Positions 37,495 through 47,067 of a stretch of DNA of 64,000 nucleotides are shown here, in pieces. Where the stretch lies: the NCBI RefSeq assembly GCF_002979435.1, contig NZ_PCOV01000002.1:62001-126000 (forward strand), read 5' to 3'. The DNA is from Microbacterium sp. MYb66 (GTDB lineage: Bacteria > Actinomycetota > Actinomycetes > Actinomycetales > Microbacteriaceae). Every line of letters begins with the position of its first letter. Within the stretch, counting starts at the first letter, position 1. The notes under the pieces were generated by a model. It saw only the letters and a program-made list of their open reading frames with translations. It searched no databases and was not told where the DNA came from. The position numbers were made by a program, and so were the translations under genes.

Positions 37495-38706
37495 GTGGAG
37501 ATCTCCGAGCTGCGCGCCCTGTTGACCCCCGCCGGTCTCGAGCTGCTCGACGCGGTCGGGGAGATCGGATCGACCGCGGACGTCGCCCGCGCCGTCTCGC
37601 GGCTGCGCGCGGCGGGCCATTCCCCCGAGTTGGTCTCCGCGGTGGTCGGGCAGGCCCATCTGCGCTCCAAGGCAGCGTCCAAGTTCGGACCCTTCGCCGC
37701 TCGGATGCTGTTCACCCGCGCCGGGCTCGAGCAGGCGACGAGGCTCGGCGTCGCGGCGCGGCACGCGCAGCGGATCCGTCGAGCGGGGCTCACCGAAGTC
37801 TCCGATCTCGGATGCGGCATCGGCGGCGACGCGCTCGCCTTCGTCGGCGCCGGACTCGAGGTGCTCGCCGTCGACGCCGACGAGGTCACCGCGGCGATCG
37901 CGGCCTACAATCTCGCCCCGTTCGGCGACAGCGCGGTGGTGCACCATGGCACCGCGGAGGAAGCCCTCCCCGCCGGTGACCAGGCGGGGTCCCGCGCGAT
38001 CTGGATGGATCCGGCCCGACGCACGTCGGGGCACAGCGAGACCCGACGCGTCTCCGCCGACGACTACTCCCCCTCATTGGACTGGGCCTTCGATGTCGCG
38101 GCCCGCTTTCCGACCGGAATCAAGCTCGGTCCGGCACACGACCGGGATGCGCTTCCCGCTGATGCCGAGGCGCAGTGGGTGAGCGCCGACGGCAGCGTCG
38201 TCGAGCTCGTCGTCTGGAGCGGCGTCCTGGCGCGCGAGGGCGTCCGGCGCGCCGCGCTCGTGATCCGCGACGACCGTTCGCACGAACTCACCGCGCCCGC
38301 GGACGCCCCCGACGAGCCGGTGCGCGAGCTCGGAGCTTTCCTGCACGAGCCCGACGGTGCGGTCATCCGCGCGCGCCTGATCGGAGACGTCGCCCGGAGC
38401 CTCGATGCGGGGATGCTCGACGAGCACATCGCCTATCTGACGTCGGACGCCGCGCTGACCAGTCCGTTCGTGCAGTCGTTCCGGGTGCGCGAGACCCTGC
38501 CCGCGAACACGAAGGCCATCAGCGCCGCGCTGAAGGCGCACGGGATCGGGCGCCTGGAGATCAAGAAGCGCGGCGTCGACGTCGACCCCGCGGCATTCCG
38601 GAAGAAGCTCGTGCTGCGCGGCGACCAGGAGGCGACGCTGATCCTCGCGCGTGTGGGCGATCAGCGTCGCGCGATCCTCGCCGACCGGGTTCCCGCGGCG
38701 AGCTGA
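37495..38706 (+). CDS. SAM-dependent methyltransferase with THUMP-like C-terminal domain
   Basis: This is a 403-residue protein starting at a GTG. The class I methyltransferase fold shows motif I DLGCGIGGD (104-112), VLAVDADEVT and WMDPARRT. The C-terminal ~70 residues (RLEIKKRGVDVDPAAFRKKLVLRG) match the THUMP-like domain found in bacterial RNA-methyltransferase-like proteins. The substrate is probably RNA, by family. It is divergent from groES and shares the CIRCE region, so HrcA could also affect it. Confidence 0.85.
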   Translation: MEISELRALLTPAGLELLDAVGEIGSTADVARAVSRLRAAGHSPELVSAVVGQAHLRSKAASKFGPFAARMLFTRAGLEQATRLGVAARHAQRIRRAGLTEVSDLGCGIGGDALAFVGAGLEVLAVDADEVTAAIAAYNLAPFGDSAVVHHGTAEEALPAGDQAGSRAIWMDPARRTSGHSETRRVSADDYSPSLDWAFDVAARFPTGIKLGPAHDRDALPADAEAQWVSADGSVVELVVWSGVLAREGVRRAALVIRDDRSHELTAPADAPDEPVRELGAFLHEPDGAVIRARLIGDVARSLDAGMLDEHIAYLTSDAALTSPFVQSFRVRETLPANTKAISAALKAHGIGRLEIKKRGVDVDPAAFRKKLVLRGDQEATLILARVGDQRRAILADRVPAAS

Positions 38707-38713
38707 CCGACTC

Positions 38714-39877
38714 TCAGCCGTCCGCGCCGCGGTTCGGCGTCTCGACCTCGATCGGGTCGCCGGGCGGCGACTGGATCACGACCGAGTCTCCGGGGGCCAC
38801 CGCGGTGACGCCGGCGGCCTCGGTGATCGTGAGGTACGGCGTCTGCTGGGTCGTGAACCGCAGATCGAGCACGGAGATCGATGCCACGTCGCCGGCGGCG
38901 TCGACATCGACGATCTGTGCGCCCAGGCCCGCCTGCAGGGCGGTCTCGAAGGGTTCGCACGACGCCGACCCCCAGGCGTCGACGATCAGACAGCGCACCG
39001 ACGCCCCCTGGGTGGAGAGACGATCGGCGAGCCAGACGGGCTCACCGCGGAAATCGCCGATGACCGAGAGCCCGAGCTCATACCCTTCGGCGAACAGCGC
39101 CTCGGCACGCGTGCGCTCCGCGTCCGAGAACTGGTTCGCGAGCGCGGGCCCCGCTCCCCAGCGCTGGATGCCGGCCATCGGCTCGCCGGCTGTCGAGAAC
39201 AGCAGCGTGGCGTACACGACGTCGCCTGCCGCGGCATTCTCTTCCTCCCCCTCGGAGGGCGGCACGGGCAGGGAGGCGGACAATCCGAAGGCGATCTCGT
39301 CGGTCGGCAGACAATCGGTCTGCGACTGCACGCCGACGTCGAGGATCAGGCAGCGGACTTCGCCATCGTCCTGCGTCGCGTACCAGACCAGCGCCTGCTC
39401 GTCCTGCGCGATCGCGTGCACGGAGCCGGGGTCGAACGCCTCGGCGGCGAGTTCGGCTCGGCGCTGCTGCTGCTCGTCGGTCAGCGGGAGGCCGTTGCGC
39501 GGAGAGAACAGCGCCCAGCCGGCGCCGATGCCGATCACGAGCAGGACGGCGGATGCCGCGACCGCCGCCGCGACCCGCCGCAGCAGCGGGTGCCGGGGAC
39601 CGGGGCGCGCCGGCACGGGAGCATCCGGGCCCGGCTCGTCAGGTTCGTCCGATTCCGCGACGACGAGCGGCTCCTGTGACGCGACAGGGGGCGTCCCGCG
39701 CGCATCGCGCTCGGGGTCCGCGGACTGCGAGGCTTCCGGGACGAGGTCGGAGCGGCGCGCGTCTTCGAGCGCACGCAGGCGCCGCGACTCCGCCTCGGTC
39801 AGCGCACCGCCGCGGCCATAGGCCTTGCGCTGCAGGGCCCGCCGTTCCTCGGCCTCTGCCTCAGTCTCCGCCGGCAC
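38714..39877 (-). CDS. Single-span membrane protein, paralogue of the preceding gene product
   Basis: This is a 387-residue protein of unknown function. The cytoplasmic ~110 residues open with a charged motif (RRALQRKAYGRGGALTEAE) and are otherwise low complexity. One helix (AAAVAASAVLLVIGIGAGWAL) leads to an extracytoplasmic domain with two similar halves, each holding a Cys pair (VRCLILDV...TDCLP and VRCLIVDA...ASCEP). The 375-residue protein encoded just upstream has the same plan, so the two arose by duplication. The genes overlap by 17 bp. It is the last gene of the tsaB operon. Confidence 0.78.
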   Translation of the reverse strand: MPAETEAEAEERRALQRKAYGRGGALTEAESRRLRALEDARRSDLVPEASQSADPERDARGTPPVASQEPLVVAESDEPDEPGPDAPVPARPGPRHPLLRRVAAAVAASAVLLVIGIGAGWALFSPRNGLPLTDEQQQRRAELAAEAFDPGSVHAIAQDEQALVWYATQDDGEVRCLILDVGVQSQTDCLPTDEIAFGLSASLPVPPSEGEEENAAAGDVVYATLLFSTAGEPMAGIQRWGAGPALANQFSDAERTRAEALFAEGYELGLSVIGDFRGEPVWLADRLSTQGASVRCLIVDAWGSASCEPFETALQAGLGAQIVDVDAAGDVASISVLDLRFTTQQTPYLTITEAAGVTAVAPGDSVVIQSPPGDPIEVETPNRGADG

Positions 39878-40988
39878 CGCCGACGCCTCCCTCGCGCGTG
39901 ATGACGAGGTATGCCGGACCCTGGGCGGACCCCATCTCGAGGTGGGTCACGGCGCCGGTGTCGGTGTCGACGACGTTGAGGACGAGACTCGACGCCTGCT
40001 CCTGCATCGTCTCGGGATCGGCGCAGGTCATCGGGGACTCCGGGGTGGACCCGTCGTGGATGAGGCACCGGTTCTGCGAGTCGACCTGCACGCCGTTCCA
40101 GACCGGCACCTCGCCGTCGTAGCCGACCACCCAGAGGGAGCTGGCGTCGAAGCCCTCCTCGACCAGACGCGCCGCTGTGTCGGCCTCCTGCTCGTTCGCG
40201 TAGGTGATGCCGCTGGAGACCGGGTCGTAGTCGTACGCGGTGACCGCCACCGCCGGATCGCCGGTGGCGGTGAGCAGCATCTGCACATTGACCTGGCGCT
40301 GCAGATCGTCCGACGCTCCGACCGTGATCGACCCGTAGATCCCGGTTTCGGCGACCCGGTCCGTGCGATCGCAGGAGGGCAGGGACACCGCTCCCGTGCT
40401 CAGGATCACGCACGTCCGGGCCCGCGAGTCCTTGGTGGCCGCCCAGACGACCACGCCCTCCTCGACCGCGAGCGCACGGACCGAACCCGCGTCGTAGACG
40501 CCCCCGGAGATCAGGTCGTCCTGCCATTCCTGCTGCTCGGCCGTGAGCTCCACCGACGCGACGCCGGAGCGTCCGAATGCGAGCCAGCCGACTCCCAGCC
40601 CGACCAGGAGCACGGCCACGGCCGCGATCGCGACCGGTCGCCACCGCGTGCGGAGCAGGGACCAGAGGGACGGTGCCGGCGACGAGGGCGTCTCGTCCCC
40701 GTGCGCCTCTGCGGACTCCGGACCGCCGTCATCGGTCTCGGGCGCCACGAGAACGCTCGCGTCGCCGCCCCCTGCTCCGGCAGGAGCGCGCTCCGCCGAC
40801 GGCGGCTCAGAAGGCGAGGGCACTCGGGGCTCGGCCGGCTCGTGCTCGGCGGCCTCGGGAGCAGGCGCCACCCGGCGGGCCTGGAGTTCCCGCAGCCGGA
40901 GGGCGTCGGCGTCGGTGAGCACGGCGTCGCGCCCGTAGGCCCGCGCCTGCAGGGAACGCAGTTCCTCGAGCTCTTCGGCGTGCAGCAT
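39861..40988 (-). CDS. Single-span membrane protein, first of a tandem paralogous pair
   Basis: This is a 375-residue protein of unknown function. It starts MLHAEELEELRSLQARAYGRD, a motif shared with its downstream paralogue, then has a Pro/Glu/Ala-rich cytoplasmic segment. One helix (AIAAVAVLLVGLGVGWLAF) precedes an external domain with paired cysteines (RTCVIL...PSCDR and NRCLIHD...MTCAD). Residues such as VRALAVEEGVVVWAATKD align by eye with the sister protein. It starts 4 bp after the preceding gene and belongs to the tsaB-rimI-tsaD transcription unit. Confidence 0.78.
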   Translation of the reverse strand: MLHAEELEELRSLQARAYGRDAVLTDADALRLRELQARRVAPAPEAAEHEPAEPRVPSPSEPPSAERAPAGAGGGDASVLVAPETDDGGPESAEAHGDETPSSPAPSLWSLLRTRWRPVAIAAVAVLLVGLGVGWLAFGRSGVASVELTAEQQEWQDDLISGGVYDAGSVRALAVEEGVVVWAATKDSRARTCVILSTGAVSLPSCDRTDRVAETGIYGSITVGASDDLQRQVNVQMLLTATGDPAVAVTAYDYDPVSSGITYANEQEADTAARLVEEGFDASSLWVVGYDGEVPVWNGVQVDSQNRCLIHDGSTPESPMTCADPETMQEQASSLVLNVVDTDTGAVTHLEMGSAQGPAYLVITREGGVGGAGGD

Positions 40989-40992
40989 CCGG

Positions 40993-41478
40993 TCAGCCGA
41001 GCTTCTCGAACTGCATGCCCGCCCAGACCAGCCAGCCCAGGCTGTAGACCGTCGCGCAGAGCCCCAGCACGAGCGCCCACCGAGCGATCGCGCGGCTCTC
41101 GACGGGACGACGCAGGGACATGATCGCGGCGATGACGGCCACGACGGCGACCGGGATGCCCCAGCCGACGAAGAACGATGCGCCGAGGGCCACGATCGCG
41201 GCGAGCAGCGCCCACGGCGCGAGCCGGGTGTCGTCGATCGCAGCGGCGTCGGTCGTCGGCTCCCACTCCGTCTCGTCGGGCGCGTCGATGTCGGGGCCGC
41301 TCACGACCACCGGCTCGATGCCGACGGGTCCCGTGGGCAGCTTCGTGTAGCCCTCGCGACGGGCGCCGGGGAGCCGCGCCGCGCCGGCCGGGTGCTCGAC
41401 CTCATCGCTGGGACGCTCGATGCGCGCAGACGGGGTCGGCGGCCCCTTCGCGTCGGGTGCGGCGGGGGTGTCACTCAT
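40993..41478 (-). CDS. Small membrane protein of unknown function
   Basis: This is a 161-residue protein with a ~85-residue hydrophilic N-terminus rich in Pro, Glu and Asp, followed by about three hydrophobic helices ([53 protein letters not shown]). It resembles DUF4190-like membrane proteins in layout, but I do not recognise a clear motif. Its ATG overlaps the tsaD stop by 4 bp, so it is translated with tsaD. Confidence 0.72.
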   Translation of the reverse strand: MSDTPAAPDAKGPPTPSARIERPSDEVEHPAGAARLPGARREGYTKLPTGPVGIEPVVVSGPDIDAPDETEWEPTTDAAAIDDTRLAPWALLAAIVALGASFFVGWGIPVAVVAVIAAIMSLRRPVESRAIARWALVLGLCATVYSLGWLVWAGMQFEKLG

Positions 41479-42542
41479 ACCGACACCGCCTCCGCGATCT
41501 GGATCTCCGTGACCGGAAGCGTCGAGTCCGCACCGAACGCGAGTGTCGACGGGCGGCGTCCCGACGAGATCAGCTCGGCGGCGAGCGCCGCGATCATCGC
41601 GCCGTTGTCGGTGCACAGCGACAGCGGCGGAATGCGCACGGTGACACCTGCCGCCGCCGCCCGCTCGAGAGCGACCTGCCGCAGACGCCGGTTCGCGATC
41701 ACGCCTCCGCCGAGCAGCAGACGCGGCACGCCGAGGTCCGCGCACGCGGCGAGCGCCTTCGTCACGAGCACGTCGACGACGGCTTCGCGGAAGCTCGCGG
41801 CGACGTCGGCGATCGGCACCTCGATGCCGTCGGCCTCGCAGCGCTCGACCCAGCGAGCCACGGCCGTCTTCAATCCCGAGAACGAGAAGTCGTAACGGTG
41901 CTTCGCCAGGTCGGACGCGCGGGAGAGCCCGCGCGGGAACCGGATCGCGTCAGGGTCGCCTTCTGCGGCTGCGCGGTCGATCTCCGGGCCACCGGGATAC
42001 GGCAGCGACAGGAGGCGGGCGACCTTGTCGAACGCCTCCCCCGCGGCATCGTCCATCGTCTCGCCCAGCAGCCGCACGTCGGTGGTGAGGTCTCGCACGT
42101 GCAGCAGCGAGGTGTGACCACCGGAGACGAGCAGTGCGATGGTCGGGTATTCGAGCGGTCCCGAGTCGGGCGCCAGGATGTCGGCCGCGATGTGCCCCAC
42201 CAGGTGGTTCACCGCATACAGCGGCTTGTCGATCGAGACGGCCAGACCCTTCGCGGCCCCCACCCCGACCATCAGGGCACCCGCGAGACCGGGACCGCTC
42301 GTCACCGCGACAGCGTCGAGGTCTTCCAGACCCACCCCTGCTTCGGCGAGAGCCGCATCGATCGCGGGCTGCAGCGCCTCGAGGTGCGCCCGCGCGGCGA
42401 CCTCCGGCACGACCCCGCCGTATCTTGCGTGCTCGTCCATGCTGGACGCGATGGTGTTCGAGAGCAGGGTGCGACCGCGGACGATGCCGATGCCCGTCTC
42501 GTCGCAGCTCGTCTCGATTCCGAGGACCAGCGGTTCGCTCAT
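41475..42542 (-). CDS. tsaD: tRNA N6-adenosine threonylcarbamoyltransferase TsaD
   Basis: This is a 355-residue ASKHA-family protein that transfers the threonylcarbamoyl group to A37 of ANN-decoding tRNAs, working with TsaB and TsaE. It starts [13 protein letters not shown], has [16 protein letters not shown] and the metal-binding [13 protein letters not shown], and the ATP site includes [11 protein letters not shown]. Length is normal. It overlaps rimI by 4 bp upstream; tsaB is two genes upstream in the same operon. Confidence 0.97.
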   Translation of the reverse strand: MSEPLVLGIETSCDETGIGIVRGRTLLSNTIASSMDEHARYGGVVPEVAARAHLEALQPAIDAALAEAGVGLEDLDAVAVTSGPGLAGALMVGVGAAKGLAVSIDKPLYAVNHLVGHIAADILAPDSGPLEYPTIALLVSGGHTSLLHVRDLTTDVRLLGETMDDAAGEAFDKVARLLSLPYPGGPEIDRAAAEGDPDAIRFPRGLSRASDLAKHRYDFSFSGLKTAVARWVERCEADGIEVPIADVAASFREAVVDVLVTKALAACADLGVPRLLLGGGVIANRRLRQVALERAAAAGVTVRIPPLSLCTDNGAMIAALAAELISSGRRPSTLAFGADSTLPVTEIQIAEAVSV

Positions 42543-43027
42543 GCCTTCGCCTCCTCGGCCGCGGCGGCGGTCGCCGGGTGCCTGCGCAGCTCGAGACGCA
42601 TCACGATCGCGTCGACGTCATCCGGCTGATAGTAGTGCGGACGCCGGGCGATCTCCTCGAATCCTTCGGCCAGGTACAGGCCTTCGGCGGAGGGGTTGTC
42701 GGCCCTGACCTCGAGGAAGACCTCGCGTGCGCCCCGCTCGGCCGCTGCCGCGAGCAAGGCGCGCAGGAGCGCGCGACCTCTCCCCTGTCCGCGGTGTTCG
42801 GCGAGGAGGGCGATGGTCTGGATGTCGGCATCGGCACTGCCGCGGAGAGCGCGCACCCCGCCGTAGCCGATCACGGAGCCGTCGTGCTCGTCGACGAGAT
42901 ACCGACCGTGCGGGCTGGCGAGCTCGGCCGCCATCGCCTCGGAGCTCCAGGCATCCGTGGGGAAGGACCGGTTCTCGATCGCCATGATCGCGTCGAGGTC
43001 TTCGGGCGCGGCGTCGCGGAGGGTCAT
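42539..43027 (-). CDS. rimI: Ribosomal-protein-alanine N-acetyltransferase RimI
   Basis: This is a 162-residue GNAT acetyltransferase. The acetyl-CoA loop reads [16 protein letters not shown], followed by [20 protein letters not shown], as in RimI. By family it acetylates the N-terminal alanine of ribosomal protein S18. Its place between tsaB and tsaD is the conserved arrangement. Overlaps of 4 bp occur on both sides. Confidence 0.92.
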   Translation of the reverse strand: MTLRDAAPEDLDAIMAIENRSFPTDAWSSEAMAAELASPHGRYLVDEHDGSVIGYGGVRALRGSADADIQTIALLAEHRGQGRGRALLRALLAAAAERGAREVFLEVRADNPSAEGLYLAEGFEEIARRPHYYQPDDVDAIVMRLELRRHPATAAAAEEAKA

Positions 43028-43641
43028 GTTCCCACCTTCTTCGGCGCACCGGGGAGGGTCACGTCGGGGTGACGCATGTAGAGGGGTTCGTCACCGGTCA
43101 GTGCGCGGCCGGCGGCGAGAGCCCGTGCGCCCACCCTGGCCAGATCCCGCGCCGACAGGGTCGCCACGTCGATGCGACGGATGCCGTCCAGGTGCGCGTC
43201 GGCGTCGGCAGCCCGCACCAGCACCGTGTCGGCGGCGACATGCGGGATCCCGTCGGCATCCACACCGTCGAAGACCGTGATGGCGACCTCGCGTCGACGC
43301 GCATCGGTGACGATCGCGAACGGCTGCGTCTCGGTCTCCAGCGCAGTGAGTGCCGCCGCGAAGTGGCTCGGGACGGGGATCACCGGGATGCCGCGGCCGA
43401 GGGCGAAGGCACGCGCGGCGGCGATGCCGATGCGCAGTCCGGTGAAGGGTCCCGGTCCCATGCCCGCGACCACATGCGTGACGTCGCCGTCGCCGGCCTC
43501 ACGGAGCGCCTCGACGAGCAGATCGCCGATGACTTCGGCATGACCGAGCGGGTCGGTGGCGGCGGCTTCGGCGCGTCGCCCCTCGTCGGCATCGATGAGG
43601 GCGACAGCCGTGCCCAAGGAGGTGTCGACGGCAAGGATCAC
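43024..43641 (-). CDS. tsaB: tRNA threonylcarbamoyladenosine biosynthesis protein TsaB
   Basis: This is a 205-residue partner of TsaD with the ASKHA opening MILAVDTSLGTAVALI and the conserved GMGPGPFTGLRIGIAAARAFA. It is needed for t6A formation as a TsaD dimerisation and activation subunit. It starts with GTG at 43641. It is the first gene of the operon in this window; tsaE is not adjacent, as the next gene upstream is fliW. Confidence 0.94.
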   Translation of the reverse strand: MILAVDTSLGTAVALIDADEGRRAEAAATDPLGHAEVIGDLLVEALREAGDGDVTHVVAGMGPGPFTGLRIGIAAARAFALGRGIPVIPVPSHFAAALTALETETQPFAIVTDARRREVAITVFDGVDADGIPHVAADTVLVRAADADAHLDGIRRIDVATLSARDLARVGARALAAGRALTGDEPLYMRHPDVTLPGAPKKVGT

Positions 43642-43702
43642 GCTTCCAGATTAGCCGTGGTTCCGCTGGGAGAGCGGTCAGCGGCGAGAGGAGGATCGTG
43701 CG

Positions 43703-44074
43703 TCAGCCGAGCGGAGCGCGGAGCGGATAGTCCTGGTCCTCGAGGATCACCTGCGACGCCGCTCCCGTGGTGCGGTTGACGATCACGGGAGCCAGGAGGT
43801 TCACGCTCACCCCGTCGGCCGCGGGATGGGCGACCACGAGGATCAGCGCGTCGTCGGGCGAGCCCAGCGCCAGCCCGTCCGCCTGCTCGTCCGTGAGGAT
43901 CGGCGCGTACTCGCTCAGCACGGTCTGCGGGTCGACGAGATACAGACGCAGTTCGGGGTCCTGGACCGCTCGCATCGAGAAGAGTCCATCGGCCCCGTCG
44001 ACCGGCGCGAGCGCGAAGTCGACGTGCGGCGCCAGCCCGGGCGGCGGAGCGAGGAAGCTCAGCGCCGCGGTCAT
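43703..44074 (-). CDS. fliW: Flagellar assembly factor FliW
   Basis: This 123-residue protein starts MTAALSFLAPPPGL and contains LFSMRAVQDPELRLYLVDP, DALILVVAHPA and VNLLAPVIVNRTTGAASQVIL, the FliW signature segments. FliW binds flagellin and, in many bacteria, antagonises CsrA; csrA is not in this window. Its ATG overlaps flgL by 4 bp, and it ends the leftward flagellar operon flgN-flgK-flgL-fliW. Confidence 0.92.
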   Translation of the reverse strand: MTAALSFLAPPPGLAPHVDFALAPVDGADGLFSMRAVQDPELRLYLVDPQTVLSEYAPILTDEQADGLALGSPDDALILVVAHPAADGVSVNLLAPVIVNRTTGAASQVILEDQDYPLRAPLG

Positions 44075-44952
44075 CGCAGGAAGTCCATGAGCGAGGGCTG
44101 GAGCACACGCGCGTTCACGGCGAGCGCGGAGCGGTACACGAGCTCCTGCGCCTGCAGCCGCACGAGCACCTCGATCGAATCGACATCCTCCACCGCCGTC
44201 CTGCGGGACTCGAGGGACACGGAATTCTGCACTGCCGCCTCCTTGGCGCGTTCGATCTGAGACTGCCGGGTGCCGACCGAGCCCTGCACGCCGAGCATGG
44301 CGGTGCGACGGGAGTCGATCTCGGCCAAGCGGGGGCCGACGTTCGTGCCGGAGCGGAGATCGGCGACGATCTTGTCCACGAGCGCGAACACCGAGTCGTC
44401 GCCGGTGCCGAAGACGGCCGCGCCGTCGGTGTCGACACGCACGGACGCCCCGTCGGACACGCGGCGGGTCACCTCGGCACCGGGCACTCCGCTGTAGCTG
44501 TAGTCCGCGGCGAACGCCGCGGTGTCCGATGTGCCCGCGAACACCGAACGGCCGAGCAGCCGGGTGTTCGCCTGCGCGAGGAGCTCCTTGCGGATTCCTT
44601 CGAGCTCGACGGCCAGGGCCTCCTTCGCCGTGGCGTCGAGCGCTCCGTCGTTCGCCCCCTGCGCGGTGAGGTCGCGGATCCTTCCCAGCAGCGAGGTGCT
44701 CGCGGTGATCGCCCCGTCGGCCGCCGTGACCCACGCGAGTCCGTCGTCGATGTTGCGCGCGTACTGGTCGTTGCGACGCTGCTCGGCATGCAGCGCGAGC
44801 GCGGTCGCGGCCGCGGCCGGGTCGTCGGACGGCGCGGCGAAGGCGCGCTGAGAGGTCGCCTGCTCCTGCAGACGCGCCAGCTCCGTGAGGTTGGACTGCA
44901 GCTGACGCATGGCCGTCTGCGTCATGGATGACGAGGTCACTCGAGAGATCAC
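44071..44952 (-). CDS. flgL: Flagellar hook-associated protein 3 (FlgL)
   Basis: This is a 293-residue flagellin-like junction protein. The N-terminal coiled coil starts VTSSSMTQTAMRQLQSNLTELARLQEQ, and the C-terminal helix carries ESRRTAVEDVDSIEVLVRLQAQELVYRSALAV, typical of FlgL. It links the hook (with FlgK) to the filament. There are 13 bp between the flgK stop and this start. Confidence 0.93.
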   Translation of the reverse strand: MISRVTSSSMTQTAMRQLQSNLTELARLQEQATSQRAFAAPSDDPAAAATALALHAEQRRNDQYARNIDDGLAWVTAADGAITASTSLLGRIRDLTAQGANDGALDATAKEALAVELEGIRKELLAQANTRLLGRSVFAGTSDTAAFAADYSYSGVPGAEVTRRVSDGASVRVDTDGAAVFGTGDDSVFALVDKIVADLRSGTNVGPRLAEIDSRRTAMLGVQGSVGTRQSQIERAKEAAVQNSVSLESRRTAVEDVDSIEVLVRLQAQELVYRSALAVNARVLQPSLMDFLR

Positions 44953-44965
44953 GATGCTCCTTCGC

Positions 44966-46375
44966 TCAGCGTCCGACGAGGCCCGTGCGGTTGATGAGGA
45001 CGTCGAGGGCCTCGTCCACCGCGGTCATCACTCGGGCCGCGGCCTGGTAGGCGGTCTGGTAGGTGAGCAGACTGATCGTCTCCTCGTCGCCGTCGACGGC
45101 TGCGACGGACTGCTGCGCCCCGACCGCGGCCACGGCGGCCGCATCGGAGACCTTCGCTCGCTGCACGTCAGCGGCGGTGGCCACTCCGAAGCGGGTGACG
45201 TGGTCGGACCAGAGGGCATCGGGCGAGGTCGCACTCCGACCGATCTGAGAGATCAGGTCGGCGTTGGTCGCGTCCCAGGCGCCGGCACCGGGAGCGGCGA
45301 GCGCCAGCTCCGACGGCGCGGTCACGGCGACCCTCAGGCCGAGTGCCGCCGAGCCGGTCGTCGGAACGGTGAAGAAGTCTCCGCCCGGCTGCCCGGAAGA
45401 GGTGACGCCCGCGCGATGCTGGGTGTTCAGGGCGTCGGCCAGCGCCGTCGCCACCGCGTCGTACGTCGAGGCGAGCTGCGCGAGCATCCCACCGTCCGCG
45501 GCCGGAGCGAGGACCGCGAGCGACCCGCCGAGTTCGCCGCCGTCGATCGACGCGGGAAGGTCCGGAGCGGATGCCCAGGACACGGTGAAGCGCTGACCGG
45601 CGTCGATCGTTGCCGGTCCGTTCAGAACGAGGTGGCGGGCATCGGAACCGGCGACGAGCGCGTTGCCGCCGACCCGCACGGTCATCGTCCCGTCGCTCTC
45701 CACCGTCGCGGCGGCACCCGACATGCGGGCGACGTTCTGGGCGAGGACGCTGCGCTGGTCGATGAGCTCGTTGGCGGAGCGTCCCGAAGCGAGAGCATCG
45801 CGGATCTCGCCGTTGAGCACCGCGATCTGGTCTGCCGCCGCATTCACCTGGGTCACCGTGCGATCGGCCGCGGCGCGCGCGTCGTTCCACTGGCTCGCGA
45901 CCGTGCGATACCCACCCGCGATCTGGGAGGCGAGCTCCTTCGCCGATTCCAGGATGCTCGAGGCCGCAGCGCCCGAGTCGGGAGTGTTGGCGAGGTCCTG
46001 CCATCCCGACCAGAACTTCGACAGCCTGGCCGCCAGCCCGTTCTCGGTGGGCTCGGCGAGCGAGGCCTCGATCGTGGTCGCGGCGACCGCGCGCGTGGAC
46101 CAGAAGCCCGATGCGGCGAGGGAATCGCGAACCCTGGCGTCGAGCAGAGCGTCACCGAGCCGGGCGACTCCGTCGATCGAGACGCCGTGCCCCGGCAGGG
46201 CCCCCACACTGAAACGCCCCGTCTGCGCGACGGCGGCGACGGCCGAGGTCAGCACGCGCTGCCGCGTGTACCCCTCGGTCTTCTGGTTGGCGATGTTCTG
46301 CCCGACCACGTCCATGCCGCGTCGGGCGGCGGCCAGTCCGCTGGCCGCCGTGTTCAATCCGCTGAAGGTCGACAT
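44966..46375 (-). CDS. flgK: Flagellar hook-associated protein 1 (FlgK)
   Basis: This is a 469-residue protein with the rod/hook N-terminal signature FSGLNTAASGLAAARRGMDVVGQNIANQKTEGYTRQ and the C-terminal helix ETISLLTYQTAYQAAARVMTAVDEALDVLINRTG. The start ATG at 46375 is chosen since the conserved region begins at once; upstream in-frame Met codons lack similarity. It caps the hook and joins it to FlgL. Confidence 0.94.
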   Translation of the reverse strand: MSTFSGLNTAASGLAAARRGMDVVGQNIANQKTEGYTRQRVLTSAVAAVAQTGRFSVGALPGHGVSIDGVARLGDALLDARVRDSLAASGFWSTRAVAATTIEASLAEPTENGLAARLSKFWSGWQDLANTPDSGAAASSILESAKELASQIAGGYRTVASQWNDARAAADRTVTQVNAAADQIAVLNGEIRDALASGRSANELIDQRSVLAQNVARMSGAAATVESDGTMTVRVGGNALVAGSDARHLVLNGPATIDAGQRFTVSWASAPDLPASIDGGELGGSLAVLAPAADGGMLAQLASTYDAVATALADALNTQHRAGVTSSGQPGGDFFTVPTTGSAALGLRVAVTAPSELALAAPGAGAWDATNADLISQIGRSATSPDALWSDHVTRFGVATAADVQRAKVSDAAAVAAVGAQQSVAAVDGDEETISLLTYQTAYQAAARVMTAVDEALDVLINRTGLVGR

Positions 46376-46388
46376 GATCCCCTTCCGG

Positions 46389-46871
46389 TCACATCTCGGT
46401 ATCGATGATGCGCGCTGCGTCGTCGCGAGCGCGGTCACCGTTCGTCGTGTACTCGCCGGTGTCGTGCCCCAGTGCGGCGATCGTCTCCTGGGTCGCGCGG
46501 AGCACGCCGCTGAGCTGCTCCGCGTTGGCGTCGCGCATCTGCTCGACCTCGGCGGCGAGCTTGGTCAGCGCACGCATGTGGTCTGCGAAGACCTCCTGCC
46601 AGGCCCCCTCGGGCGCATGCTCGATCAGTTCGCGGATCGTCGCACCTTCGGGAGCCCCCCACTCCTCGGCGACGGTCGCGACCTCGACGGTGCGTGCCAG
46701 TCCTGCGCCCCGCAGCCGGTCGAGTACCTGATCGATCTCGCGCGCGGCAAACTGTATCCATTGGGATCGTCCGGCGGCGAGCAGCAACTGCTGCTCGTCG
46801 AGCTTGAAGAGAAGCATCTCGAGCAGTTCACGCTCGCGCCACAGCTGTATCGATAGTTCGTTGGCTCCCAT
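46389..46871 (-). CDS. flgN: Flagellar export chaperone FlgN
   Basis: This is a 160-residue all-helical protein starting MGANELSIQLWRERELLEMLLFKLDEQQLLLAAG, the FlgN pattern. It serves as chaperone for FlgK and FlgL, which are encoded directly downstream. ATG 46871 has GGGGATC before it. A sigma-28-type promoter stands 52 bp upstream. Confidence 0.88.
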   Translation of the reverse strand: MGANELSIQLWRERELLEMLLFKLDEQQLLLAAGRSQWIQFAAREIDQVLDRLRGAGLARTVEVATVAEEWGAPEGATIRELIEHAPEGAWQEVFADHMRALTKLAAEVEQMRDANAEQLSGVLRATQETIAALGHDTGEYTTNGDRARDDAARIIDTEM

Positions 46872-46922
46872 GATCCCCTTTTCCCCAGTGATCGCCACGC
46901 CTTGTAACGCGGCCAAAGGTCA

Positions 46923-46949
46923 CTATCGGCTGCCGCGCCCCTAAGGTTA
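46923..46949 (-). promoter_or_regulatory. Sigma-28-type promoter of the flgN-flgK-flgL-fliW operon
   Basis: TAAC-N15-GCCGATAG on the minus strand, 52 bp before flgN. It matches the FliA consensus TAAA-N15-GCCGATAA and is identical in both boxes and spacing to the sites at 47883 and 51220. Confidence 0.85.
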
Positions 46950-46984
46950 CTATGTGGAACGGCGGTGGGTAGTTCTCCCCATGT

Positions 46985-47002
46985 ACATATCTCGGTATAT
47001 GT
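46985..47002. promoter_or_regulatory. AT-rich inverted repeat before the flagellar sigma factor gene
   Basis: ACATAT-N6-ATATGT lies in the most AT-rich stretch of the cluster, about 65 bp before the sigma factor start. It may contain the -10 region of that promoter or an operator. Confidence 0.4.
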
Positions 47003-47067
47003 GATATATGCATCTACTCATCTCCTCGGAGCTTCCGGAGTGCATCCAGAGAGGTGGATCATCCCCC

